Below are positions 1-8,958 of a stretch of 12,500 bases of DNA, in pieces. Below the pieces are notes generated by a model. That model was not told the origin of the DNA. It ran no database searches and saw nothing but the letters and a program-made list of their open reading frames with translations. How positions within the stretch are numbered: position 1 is the stretch's first letter; every line of letters starts with the position of its first letter. The DNA is taken from positions 1 through 12,500 of the forward strand of contig JAHBMJ010000708.1 in NCBI GenBank assembly GCA_018398765.1, written 5' to 3'. Made by a program: the position numbers and the translations under genes. The DNA is from Chromera velia (lineage: Eukaryota > Sar > Chromeraceae).

Positions 1-165
1 CATGAAATGCTGCCATTTTATCTCCCGTGGTTCCGAAATACGCAAGACATCACGGTGCAGGGCGGGCGTCCTCGGTTCCTTGCGACATTGAGAAAGCTCA
101 ACGTGGGAGTCTTTAAGGAAGAGCTTACTAGAAGACATGGGAGGACCATGCTGATTTGGAACTAG
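1..165 (+). CDS. Possible 3' end of a gene entering from the left
   Basis: Frame 1 is open from the first base for 54 codons and ends with TAG at 163-165. The translation (beginning HEMLPFYLPWFRNTQDITV, ending RRHGRTMLIWN) has ordinary protein-like composition, with mixed hydrophobic, basic and acidic residues. I recognise no domain. A 54-codon open stretch can arise by chance, and no splice acceptor is needed or seen inside it. It could be the last exon of a gene or a fragment of a mobile element. No function is assigned. Confidence 0.3.
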   Translation, partial: HEMLPFYLPWFRNTQDITVQGGRPRFLATLRKLNVGVFKEELTRRHGRTMLIWN

Positions 166-673
166 CGTTGATTTTTTCTGTCAAGGAACAATCAAAATGA
201 CTGATCGACAAGAGCTGTCACGATTGTGTATCTAGGGGTGACCGGCGGTTTCGGTGCCGACTAGAAAAGCAAGCATATGCGTATAAAAAGTACATATCGA
301 GTCGTATGCGTGCGTGCCTGCGTGCGTGTGCCTAGTTGATTCGACGCGTCCAGCTAGATTGAAGTACGCATGCGAGTCCGGCCAGGTCGGTGCATCATGG
401 ATGGTCGCGGCGAAAGTCAGCTAGCTAGGCGGGAGCGGGTCGATCGAGCGAATGTCGAACGAAGATTTTTCCATACAGCATGCATTGATGTGCCTGCATG
501 AGGGATCGTGAGGGTGTGCGTGTGGGGGGATCAGGGTGTCTGCTTTATTTTTTGCCGAAGGAAGCATATGTAAGGTTACACTGTACTATTAGGAGTAACC
601 AACTTAGTTTGGTTATCTAGCTAGGCGGTCGTTAGGCCGCTTGGTAACCAGTTTTACGGTTAGTATTGGTTAT
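166..673. other. Gene-free spacer with GTGC-rich and palindromic stretches
   Basis: No open frame of useful length is seen. The stretch contains a run of tgcg/gtgc steps (about 305-333), scattered gcatgc words, and an inverted repeat TAACCAA (596-602) / TTGGTTA (609-615) with a 6-base loop. It ends at the 8-bp target sequence of the hAT element. Confidence 0.5.
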
Positions 674-681
674 GGTAATCA
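674..681. repeat. Left target-site duplication of the hAT element
   Basis: GGTAATCA directly abuts the left inverted repeat and is identical to the 8 bases directly after the right inverted repeat. Confidence 0.85.
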
Positions 682-704
682 TAGTGACCATGTTTGATTT
701 GATT
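682..704. repeat. Left terminal inverted repeat of the hAT element
   Basis: It begins TAGTGACCATG and runs into a TTTGA/ATTTG pentamer array. It is the exact reverse complement of 1833-1855 over 23 bases. The array continues to about 717 with one base pattern on this side; the right arm carries a longer array with one interruption. Confidence 0.85.
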
Positions 705-785
705 TGATTTGATTTGAGGTAGGGCTTAAGCTTAAATCAAATATCCAGTCAGGGAGGACCTAGTGTTTAAAGACCTATCAAATAC

Positions 786-801
786 GATCAAATATTTGAT
801 C
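786..801. repeat. 16-bp perfect palindrome inside the hAT left arm
   Basis: GATCAAATATTTGATC reads the same on both strands. It shares the CAAATATTTG core with the hairpin in the right arm (1770-1792), so it is probably a subterminal feature of the element. Confidence 0.6.
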
Positions 802-1090
802 AATATGACTTTCAACCTCAAATATGAAGGTCCCGAAAAAACTTTTTGCAAGTACCAATCCGTCATGCATGCTGATTCAAATGAAAAAACCTAAATCTTG
901 ATGGTTTGCTCTCAAAAAAAAACGTTTTGAGCTGCACTGCAATTGACGTTTCACCCCCTTTTACTTCATACAGAGGTAAACCGATTAGCTGAACGTTTTC
1001 CCGAACAGCTGTGTTAACTTTTCTGGTGCTGGAACATCTTTTACAGCCCCCTTTTTGAGCGTCTGCAAACATTTTACACCCCGTAAAGAC

Positions 1091-1684
1091 ATGTCACACA
1101 ATCCGACAGGGTCGAACGGGAAGAAGGAGGCATTTGTTTTTAGAGCCGGGTACGCAAAAAAAATATGGTCCGTACAAAAGGGGGCAAATGTGATTCAGTC
1201 TCAGGTGAAAATACAAGGAGCCGAGGGGGAAGGAGAAACTATTTGTGGCTGTGAGTATGCAGCAGCGGCAACCAGTTCTTTTCAAACCCACCTCATCAAT
1301 CAGCATGGCTTAACGATCACGTCTGACAAACATGTGTAGCTGCTCCAAGAAAGACAGGAGAAGTGGTCGGAGGGGGCGGGGAGGACCAATTTGAAACCAA
1401 AGGAGGCGGCCGCAGACGCAAATGCTGAGAAGGCTGGGGGGAAACTTCCCCCTCCTGAGAAAGTCATCACTCCGGGTGAGGAAGGCTACCGACCTCTCTA
1501 TGTTTACCTCCAATACAAGGGGCTTGTTGTCGGCCCTGGCACGGTACAGAGGGTAGCCGAACTTACCAACTCTGGATGCTTAGCTGCCCAGAAACAGAAC
1601 GGTTCCAACACTAGTGTATATACACTACCACACAGGCATATTTTTTTTACGGAACTGATAAGTTACACATCAGAAATGTTCTAA
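1091..1684 (+). pseudogene. hAT-derived BED-like zinc finger reading frame, one in-frame TAG
   Basis: The frame starts at ATG 1091 and would end at TAA 1685-1687, but TAG at 1337-1339 splits it into 82 codons and a downstream part that stays in the same frame. The first part has W at about residue 24, then a C-x-C pair and H-x4-H (THLINQH) near its end. This resembles a BED-type zinc finger, the usual N-terminal DNA-binding domain of hAT transposases, although BED normally has C-x2-C. After the TAG, codons 1340-1684 encode a charged stretch (LLQERQEKW) and a Pro-rich segment. No catalytic domain follows. The location within intact hAT ends supports the assignment. I infer a decayed transposase remnant; expression of the 82-residue finger alone as a DNA-binding repressor is conceivable but unproven. 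Confidence 0.6.
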
Positions 1685-1769
1685 TAACTATTGTCATAAG
1701 AAAAATGATCAGAGTGACAATAAGTCAGTGACTCAGTAAGGAACCCTAAGAGGTTAACCTCAAATCTTA

Positions 1770-1792
1770 CCTCAAATATCAAATATTTGAGG
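1770..1792. repeat. Hairpin in the hAT right arm
   Basis: CCTCAAATAT (1770-1779) pairs with ATATTTGAGG (1783-1792) around a 3-base loop. It is part of the subterminal inverted structure of the transposon. Confidence 0.6.
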
Positions 1793-1832
1793 TTGAAGCT
1801 CAAATCAAATCAAATCAAATCAAATCAAATAT

Positions 1833-1855
1833 AATCAAATCAAACATGGTCACTA
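1833..1855. repeat. Right terminal inverted repeat of the hAT element
   Basis: It ends CATGGTCACTA at 1855, the exact inverse of the left terminus. The AAATC pentamer array from about 1801 leads into it. Confidence 0.85.
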
Positions 1856-1863
1856 GGTAATCA
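1856..1863. repeat. Right target-site duplication of the hAT element
   Basis: GGTAATCA, identical to 674-681 and immediately adjacent to the right inverted repeat. Confidence 0.85.
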
Positions 1864-1986
1864 TTAGTAATCATGCAGACTCACATTGATTACCGTTGTT
1901 TTGGTAAATCGAGTACCAAAGATAAATGTATTATAAACATCTCTTATATATCCACAAATATATGCAAGTGAAAGTCAACTTTTTGA

Positions 1987-2799
1987 CATCTTCTGTCTGT
2001 CTTCTGCTGTCTTCTTGAGCTGCATTCTCAGAGCAAATCAAAACGAAACCTTTCTGAGGAAAAAAAGGTGAAGAGACTGCAGAGTTTGGAGATACGTTAC
2101 CAAAAGCCGTCTCCTGTATCCTCCCACAAGGGCTGTTGCTTCTGTCTTGTTAGCGCTTGCCAGCAGATGGCTGGTGAAGGCTCCTCAGATTTTTCTTTTC
2201 CAAAGCTGGTCTCTAGTCCCTTAGAGTCGGCAACGGTAAATTAGCTGAGCGCCTTTCTGGATGTGAAACTGAAGGTTCAGTCGGAGGACCTCAATATATC
2301 ATTTACCAACCAGTTAGAGCCGGTGAAAACCCAGCTCGCAGCCCTCACCCAGGGTTAGGCTGAGGACCGGGAATGGCTTAGCGGCTTGGAGGGGGAGATA
2401 AAGGTTCTAAGAGATGAAGTCACCAAATTAAAGGAGAAGTCCCCTAACGCAGATCTCTTCAAAGCGGCTGAGGAAAAGAGACTCCGCACCCGAGAGATCT
2501 AAGAACTCTTCCTGAGCGGGGGCCCGATCTCTTTCGACCGGGATCTGAAAAAGTTCCTGAGGGACTGTGCCAGATACCCCCAAATCTCCAATATGCGACT
2601 CGAAGAAGTAAAAGCATTTTCCGCAGCCATGATGTTAACGATCAAGAGCAAGTCTTCGTGGAAACCCAGACCTAACCCGAAAAAACCAAATAAGAAGCTC
2701 GGCCAACCGAAGATGACTTTTGTGTTTGACTTGCCATATCTTCAAAGGTGGAATTACAGCAATACAAACAACCAATCATCTTTAAAGGCGGAATTATAG
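1987..2799 (+). pseudogene. Decayed coiled-coil-like reading frame with three in-frame stops
   Basis: One frame stays readable from just after TGA (1984-1986) to TAG at 2797-2799, about 270 codons, with no frameshift. It is interrupted by TAG at 2242, TAG at 2356 and TAA at 2500. The first ATG in frame is 2167. The middle is rich in Lys, Glu, Leu and Arg with heptad-like spacing (for example EIKVLRDEVTKLKEK), suggesting a coiled coil. The end is Lys/Pro-rich (PRPNPKKPNKKLGQPK), a plausible nucleic-acid-binding tail. Each stop lies where glutamine would fit the context. Preservation of the frame across three stops suggests recent decay. A Gag-like or other mobile-element structural protein is one possibility, but I recognise no family. 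Confidence 0.45.
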
Positions 2800-2838
2800 T
2801 CACACACACTGTATGTACAAAAGCAACCAGTCGTCTTT
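2744..2838. repeat. Short degenerate direct repeats at the end of the decayed frame
   Basis: AAAGGTGGAATTACAG (2744-2759) recurs as AAAGGCGGAATTATAG (2784-2799). ACCAATCATCTTT (2771-2783) recurs as ACCAGTCGTCTTT (2826-2838). The copies differ at one to two sites each. Confidence 0.5.
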
Positions 2839-3939
2839 CATTCCAATGTTATTGGATTGATACATATTCAGATTTCGATCCTTTCAGATCTTTTCTGAGG
2901 AACAAGGCGTGTGCAAAGGAAAGAGAAGAAATTCACATGCAGTTTATAAAGTGAGTCATCCATGCTTCCTGATCGGCAGGATTCAATTACATGCACTGTG
3001 ATAGTTTGCACTCACTGCCTAACAAGAGAAAACAAACACTACAAACCTTGCCTACAAAGCTTAGCGGGTCGTCCTGGCTTCCCTCCACACTCGCATATGC
3101 ACATGGATGGATGTTTGATGGCAGATGACATAAAAACGGCCAAACAAAGATGGAAGAATCCCTCCTGAATCCTCTCCCCCAAAGAGGTGCTTCCGAAACC
3201 TTGCCTCTAGCCTTGCCTCCTCAATGATCCTGGCAAGCAGACAAGCAAATTCTAGTAGAGATGGTGCGGCACTTCCAGTTCTTGGCGACCCCCAAAGCAG
3301 GTGTGAGCAGATGGTGCACTGACGGCTCAGTACAATCTTGGCAGCAATTGGTGGCAGCTGGTAGATGGGCGGCTCATAGCGAAGTGGTGGCGATTATGCT
3401 GCTGGAGATTCTTGGACGCTTGCTCACTTTTGTACAGGTGGTTGGAAATCAAGGTCCGAAGAGCGTGAGAGGAGATTGGGGACTCAGGGCGTCTACAATA
3501 ATGTCGTCCGCAAGCAAAATCCACAAGTACAACAAGGCGTCTCCCAGTGAAAACCTGTTGTCGGAGCGACTGCAGATCGAACTGGTCTCCAATTCTGCTA
3601 CAGAAAAAGGAAAAAGCTATCAAAACATTCCACCATTCCTGTTCTGATTAAAATGGGTGGCTTCTAATTCATAGAAGAGCTAGTGGAGCAAAAGATTGCT
3701 GAAGAAAGATTTGAAAACGGAAGTGATCGCTCGGTCATAGCGAACGAGGACACAACATGTAGAGCGTGCTGTTACACCACAGAATGGAATGATGACCAAG
3801 AGTGGCCATCTGGAATGCAGAGCTAGATCTCTATGATGGTGGAACTACTTCATGAAATAGTCTGTCCGTCAAGGCAGAGTAGAACGAATAACCAAACGGC
3901 TTTCGATCAGCTAGTGCTGCACGATGTGAATCGATCTGA
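2800..3939. other. No confident gene; one 128-codon open frame (3261-3647)
   Basis: I see no splice-consistent coding signal or known domain here. The plus frame 3261-3647 is open for 128 codons, and an antisense frame 3327-3623 is open for 98. Neither has family motifs, and both are within reach of chance at this base composition. The stretch may be old mobile-element debris next to the decayed frame at 1987-2799. Confidence 0.4.
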
Positions 3940-4230
3940 ATGGCTGGTGCTGAATGCGCGTGGCACAAATCGTATAAAATCGAATGCGGGGCGCCGCGTG
4001 GCAATCCATCCCGGCCAGCACGGCACTTAAAATTAGACACCGCGCGGCACGGCCTGCACGCTCAGCCCGGCGGGCCCAGAAGCAAGCAAGGATACGCGGC
4101 AGGCTGGTACCCTATACTTCAACTCGGAAACGTACCGCCGGGCCTAGCGCCGGGTATATACGTGAGTTCCTGCGATGGCGCGCGCACTTACGCATCTCAC
4201 TTGACTCCGCGCGCAATGCGCGCGAACTGA
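3940..4230. other. GC-rich island with palindromes
   Basis: This is much richer in G+C and in CGCG/GGC words than its surroundings. It includes CGCGCGC (4208-4214) pairing with GCGCGCG (4218-4224) around AAT, and an imperfect inverted repeat around GCCGGGCCTAGCGCCGGG (about 4138-4155). Overlapping open frames on both strands here reflect the composition. It could be a promoter-associated island of the downstream gene or an unrelated repeat. Confidence 0.4.
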
Positions 4231-4839
4231 TTTTTAATGTATTCGACCGATATACATGCACGTATATATTTTTGGAAAGACGGAAACAAGCAAAGAATGC
4301 ATGCATGCATGGTTAATTGCCTGCCCGCCTGCATGCCTGCTGCCATGCAGGTCAGGACATGCACAATCGATCGAGTTTGAAATCGTCAATTCTCTTTCAA
4401 TGTGCAAGTGCTGCAAGGAGAGTTTTAAGGAAAGCGTGCATATTTGAGTACAGACGTGCTGCGCTTTTACTGCACCCGAGAGCCTCTTTGAGCAGGTATA
4501 GCTGGACATCCACGGTGGTGTTGCTCGAGAGCACGAGGTGACTGCTTTCCATACTTTGATCCAAGGAAACTTATCCTCAGGATATCTTCCAAGACGTAAA
4601 GAGGATTGTCAGGGTAGATTTGCCTGCTGGGAAGGTCGGATAGGCCGGAGGCAAAACCTGATTTCCGTCTTCGCTGTCGATCCAAACTCGCGGAGGGGTT
4701 CCGGAAGCATTCTTCTCTCTCTGTCCCGCACAGCAGCTCGATCAAGAGAAAAGGAGAAGGGTCGGAGAAAGGGAAAGAGTGGAGCGAGCAGAAAGTTACC
4801 GGACCAAGGAAGCCGATTTTGTGTTTAAAGCCAACAGAG
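4231..4839 (+). promoter_or_regulatory. Presumed promoter and 5' leader of the secreted-protein gene
   Basis: This lies directly upstream of the inferred start codon. It contains a cluster of TGCATG words: overlapping TGCATGCA at 4298-4305 and 4302-4309, GCATGC at 4331-4336, CATGCA at 4344-4349 and CATGCAC near 4358. No TATA box can be placed with confidence. The antisense frame 4467-4949 overlaps exon 1 and is considered a shadow. The transcription start is not visible. Confidence 0.35.
4298..4311. promoter_or_regulatory. TGCATGCA motif array
   Basis: TGCATGCATGCATG is a self-complementary run holding two overlapping TGCATGCA copies, about 530 bases before the start codon. TGCATGCA-type motifs are established binding sites of some ApiAP2 factors in apicomplexans. 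Relevance depends on the organism; it may also be just a short simple repeat. Confidence 0.35.
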
Positions 4840-5007
4840 ATGAGGAATTGCTTTCCCTTGGTTTCTCTTTTGTCAGCATGTTCTTCTTTTCTTCTTCTTC
4901 TTCCGGAAGTTACAGAAGGTGGACACTTCATGACTCCCGAGGATGGCAAGGGCCCTCATAGACATTCTGCACATGAGGAGAGATTTCTTGACTATGCGTA
5001 TGGACAG
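4840..5007 (+). CDS. Exon 1: start codon and signal peptide
   Basis: This encodes 56 residues from ATG 4840. No other in-frame ATG lies upstream within the open frame. Residues 1-25 (beginning [17 protein letters not shown], then LLLL) form a short n-region and a strong hydrophobic core typical of a secretory signal peptide. The rest is hydrophilic and His/Gly-rich. The exon ends CAG|GTACGT in phase 0. Confidence 0.65.
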
Positions 5008-5468
5008 GTACGTGGCAGAAAGGAAGGACAGGCATGCATCAGGCTGGAGTATTTTCATCTCAGCTGGCTAGCCGTCACGCTCTCGTGCAGACAGACAGAG
5101 TATATCGTCGTGTCTTTCCCTTCTACGATCCTTCTGGTTTTCTTTTTGCCTTCCTGTCTTGATGTTTATGCAAGCAGGCAGACAGACAGACAGACAGACA
5201 GACAGACGTGATAGGTGCTCAGTTTCTCTATGTTCTCCTTTCTGTGTTCGTTTGGTTCTCCTTATAAAGCAGAGGCCAAGCGCATCTGTCCTCTTACTTG
5301 AAAACCTGCCAGCATTCCAACCTTCCCGGATTACATCAACCCTCTTTTCTGCCTGCCAGTCTGTAAGACAGCGTGTCGATCAACCCTGTTTTCTGCCTTC
5401 CTTGTTCGCCCGCCCCCCGCGTGTCTGCCTGCCTTCCTCACAGGCTGACTGTTCACCCTGTCTGTCTG

Positions 5469-5533
<65 letters not shown>

Positions 5534-5542
5534 AGCTATCTC

Positions 5543-5573
<31 letters not shown>

Positions 5574-5576
5574 GAC

Positions 5577-5609
<33 letters not shown>

Positions 5610-5824
5610 GCCTGTTCGTCTATTTGTTCGCCTGTGTGTCTGTGTCTCTGTCTCTGTCTGCCTGTCTGCCTGTCTGTCTGTCTGTCTGTCTGTCTGACTG
5701 TCTGTCTGTCTGTCTGTCTGTCTGTCTGCCAGTCTGTCTTTCCACTGAGAGAGCGCGCCAAAAGAAGAAAGAAAGAAACAGAAGAGAATGAAGAAGGAGA
5801 AAAAGGGAAAGAAAAGACGATATA

Positions 5825-5856
<32 letters not shown>

Positions 5857-5919
5857 GCCTGCCTGTCTGTCTGTCTGTCTGTCTGTCTGTCTGCCAGTGT
5901 GTATGTTTGTCTGCCCGTG

Positions 5920-5952
<33 letters not shown>

Positions 5953-7117
5953 GGCGGTCTCTCTGTCTCTCCGTCTCTCTGGCTCCCTGTCTCTCTGACT
6001 CTCTGTCAGTCTGTCTGTCTGTCTGTCTGTCTCTCTGTCTGTCCGTCTCTGTGTGTCTGTTGGTCGGTCGGTCGGTCGGTCTGTCTGTCTGCCTGCCTCC
6101 CTGTGTGCCTGTCCGCGCGATTCTCTGCCCACCTGCCTATCTGAAGGTCTGTATATCAGGAGAAAAAGAAGGAAAAAGGGTGACGTTAATGCAGATAATA
6201 TGTACTTCTCATCAAATAGGTCTGTGTGGAGAGGACGCATTTCCGAATCTGCCCGTTGCGCAGCCCTGCACTTAATTTGGTTTTTTTCTCGCACCAAATT
6301 GAAAGACAAAAACGTGAGACGCTGAGCAGGGATCTGGAGGATTCATGCCTGGACAACCGGACCACAACAGGAATTTGATCCTCAAGGAGAAGCAGGAGAG
6401 GCCCTCCATTGACTCGGATGACCTCAAGAGCGCCGCAGCTCTCCTGCAGAAGACCCAAGGCGAAAGAGGTGAAGAGCGGCAGAAGAAGAACAAAGAAGAT
6501 CCGACGACAGCAACCACCGCGGCCCCCACTGGCGACGCCACAACAACCACCACGGGTGCCGCCACAACCACTGCAGATGATGGAGGAGCTGAAGATGTTG
6601 ACACGGGTCCGTGGAATTGGCCTCTGTGTTTGCGTTTTTTTTTTCTTTTCCTTTCTTCGATCTTTCTGACTCCTGGCCAGCGGGCTACTCGGCTCGCTTC
6701 CTGGATTGACTTTTTGAGTCGGCGCCACGCAACTTCACGCAGTTCGAGATCAAGAAGAAAGGGAACAATGTTGGTGCAAATTGCGGTAGACAGGTCATGC
6801 TCTCGCTTGGGAGATGAAGAAAATTGAAAGGTTTTCTACCAGAGTTCTAACGTATGGAGACAGCATTCAACACTTGTCTAGCTTATGGAAGTCATCATGC
6901 CACATTCACTCTCCCGATGCGACTGCAGGAGGGGACGATGCTGCTGCGGGTGGCGACGCTGCGGCAGACGCAGAAGCAGACGGATGTCCCGGTGCATCTG
7001 CGAATGATACAGAGTGGCAGGCCCTCTCGGACCCAACTGAGTGTCTGAATGAGGTCGCGTGCCCAGATGCAGACTCCCCAGAAGGCGATTGGTCTGGCCT
7101 TGCTAGGACGGTTCGTT

Positions 7118-7154
<37 letters not shown>

Positions 7155-8463
7155 ATTTCAAGGAAAGGAAAAATGAAATGCGGAAAGGGAACTAGTTGCT
7201 GATTTCCATTTTTGTTTTCTTTCAAGCACGCACGCGCGCGTTTCCTCGACCTGTTTGGATCTGAATGCCCTACATGATACAGAGAGTCCCCTTCTCCAAC
7301 TGGTACAGACTTGATAGAGTGTTCCTGTCGCCTGTCGACATTTCCTTATGCCCTTCTCTGTACTGCTCGGCATTGCATGGCCGCTCTTTAGTTGGTGTCT
7401 TACGTATTCTTTCGTGAGGGGAGATGACCACGAGGATGAAGGCCACCAAGAGGGTTTTCATGTCAACTTCTTTGTTACAGGAAGATGAGACTGTGACTGT
7501 ATACCTTGATTTTGCCTGATTTCAGGTAACTCTGCACTGTCTAAAGCCTATCGAGTGCTCTCCCTATTCTGACGAAAAGGAATGGGAGAAGCTCTCGTCA
7601 AAGCCCACAATCAAGAAGCACTGCACCCTGGAGCTCGATGCCATCGCATCAGGGACACTCCTCAACGACGCCTTTTTCACCTGTCAAGATACAAGCGTGC
7701 AGGTCGGTATCAGGTTTCGTGGCCTTGCGCGTGTCTGCATTAAGACCGTCAAAATGAAAAAACAAGATATAGATTAGAACTCACCTTCAAGATGGACGCA
7801 TGTGTCATGTGTCAGAAAGCTCGTCGCTGTCTGCCTTTCTAACTGTCCAGAGTCAAAAAAGAAAGACAAAAGCATCATGTTTTCTGCGCAAATCATCTCT
7901 TCAAGTGCATACCCAGACTTCGATACCTCTCACTTTTTGTACATATTTGAAGGCATTTTTTTCTTTTCACAGGTCTCCATTTGCCTCGTAAAAGTTTTTA
8001 TTTGCCATACCCCCCTCTGATTTCGCGATTCTTTGAACTGCCGATAAACACCGTGTGTCAAAATTCACACCAATTAATTACCGACTCAAACAAACATCTT
8101 CTCTCTCTCTCGGTGTGTTCAGGGAGTCACATGTCCCGCGATGCCTTCAGCGGTACAGCAGGAGTGCGGAGTCTTGAAACACGAAGTCACCAAAAGATAC
8201 TTTTGCCCCAGCTCTTGCAGAAGCTGCAACTTCATGCTCCAGGTCCGAAGAAGGGCACAGGGGTGCCGCCTTTTTCTGTTTGTTTTCATCGGTTGCTTCT
8301 GTGTCTTTTCTGTGCCTCTTTTTTTGTTGTTTTCCTTTCTGTCTTCTTTTCTTCTCTTGTTTTTCGATGTTTTTCGCTTGCTGTTTCTCTTTCGCGCTGT
8401 CACTCTCCGCCTCCCTCTCCATATCCATTTCTCTATGCTTTTCTTTTTGTTTGCCGGTATGTC

Positions 8464-8503
<40 letters not shown>

Positions 8504-8681
8504 CTCGCACTCGCACTCGTATGTATCTCTGTCGATCTGTCTGTCTGTCGGTCTGTCTGAAAGGAAGCAAAAAAGGAAAGTAAAGAAAAGACGATATAGT
8601 CTGTCTGTCTGTCTGTCTGTCTGTATGTATGTCTGTCTGTCTGCCTGTCTGTCTGCCAGTGTGTATGTTTGTCTGCCCGTG

Positions 8682-8712
<31 letters not shown>

Positions 8713-8927
8713 TTATCTATTTATCTATCTATCTATCTATCTATCTATCTGTCTGTCTGTCTGTCGGTTTGTCTCTCTCTCTCTCTGTCTGTCTGTCTGA
8801 CTGACTGTCTGTCTGTCAGTCTGTCTGTCTGAAAGAAAAGACGATATAGTCTCTCTGTCTGTCTGCCTGCCTGTCTGTCTGTCTGTCTGTCTGTCTGTAT
8901 GCCAGTGTGTATGTTTGTCTGCCCGTG

Positions 8928-8958
<31 letters not shown>

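Larger units (their letters stand above)
682..1855. mobile_element. Non-autonomous hAT-type DNA transposon with intact ends (1174 bp)
   Basis: The left end reads TAGTGACCATGTTTGATTTG from 682. The right end is its exact reverse complement, finishing at 1855; the perfect match runs 23 bases (682-704 and 1833-1855) and continues imperfectly through ATTTG/CAAAT arrays. A second inverted match, TTCAACCTCAAATAT (811-825), pairs with 1783-1797. The element is bounded directly by an identical 8-bp direct repeat GGTAATCA (674-681 and 1856-1863). An 8-bp target duplication and ends beginning YARNG (here TAGTG) are diagnostic of the hAT superfamily. Inside there is only a BED-finger-like reading frame and no room for the DDE catalytic core or C-terminal dimerisation domain. 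The copy is therefore defective and would need a transposase supplied in trans. Confidence 0.88.

Noticed and set aside
3420-3530. Antisense LADDIIV, similar to the YxDD motif of reverse transcriptases
   Set aside because: Only a few residues match. No other reverse-transcriptase blocks are found around it and a stop follows shortly.
3261-3647. Plus-strand frame of 128 codons
   Set aside because: No motif, no splice context and a competing antisense frame; mentioned only as content of the spacer.
4467-4949. Antisense open frame of 160 codons
   Set aside because: It overlaps exon 1, and its Arg/Lys/Glu-rich start is the complement of the signal-peptide coding TTC/CTT run. It has no recognisable domain.
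5373-6309. Long open frames on both strands (150 and 229 codons)
   Set aside because: They are translations of CTGT repeats that lack stops in all frames, and they lie within an intron that joins well-supported exons.
6607-6928. Frame of exon 2 continuing to 6827 as a coding extension
   Set aside because: The continuation encodes a poly-Phe/Leu then Arg/Ser-rich tract typical of intron pyrimidine sequence, and the splice 6606/6929 rejoins a low-complexity linker in phase.
7981-8832. Open frames of up to 200 codons in intron 5
   Set aside because: They read through exon 5 in other frames and then through CT and CTGT arrays. The composition is low complexity with no domain.
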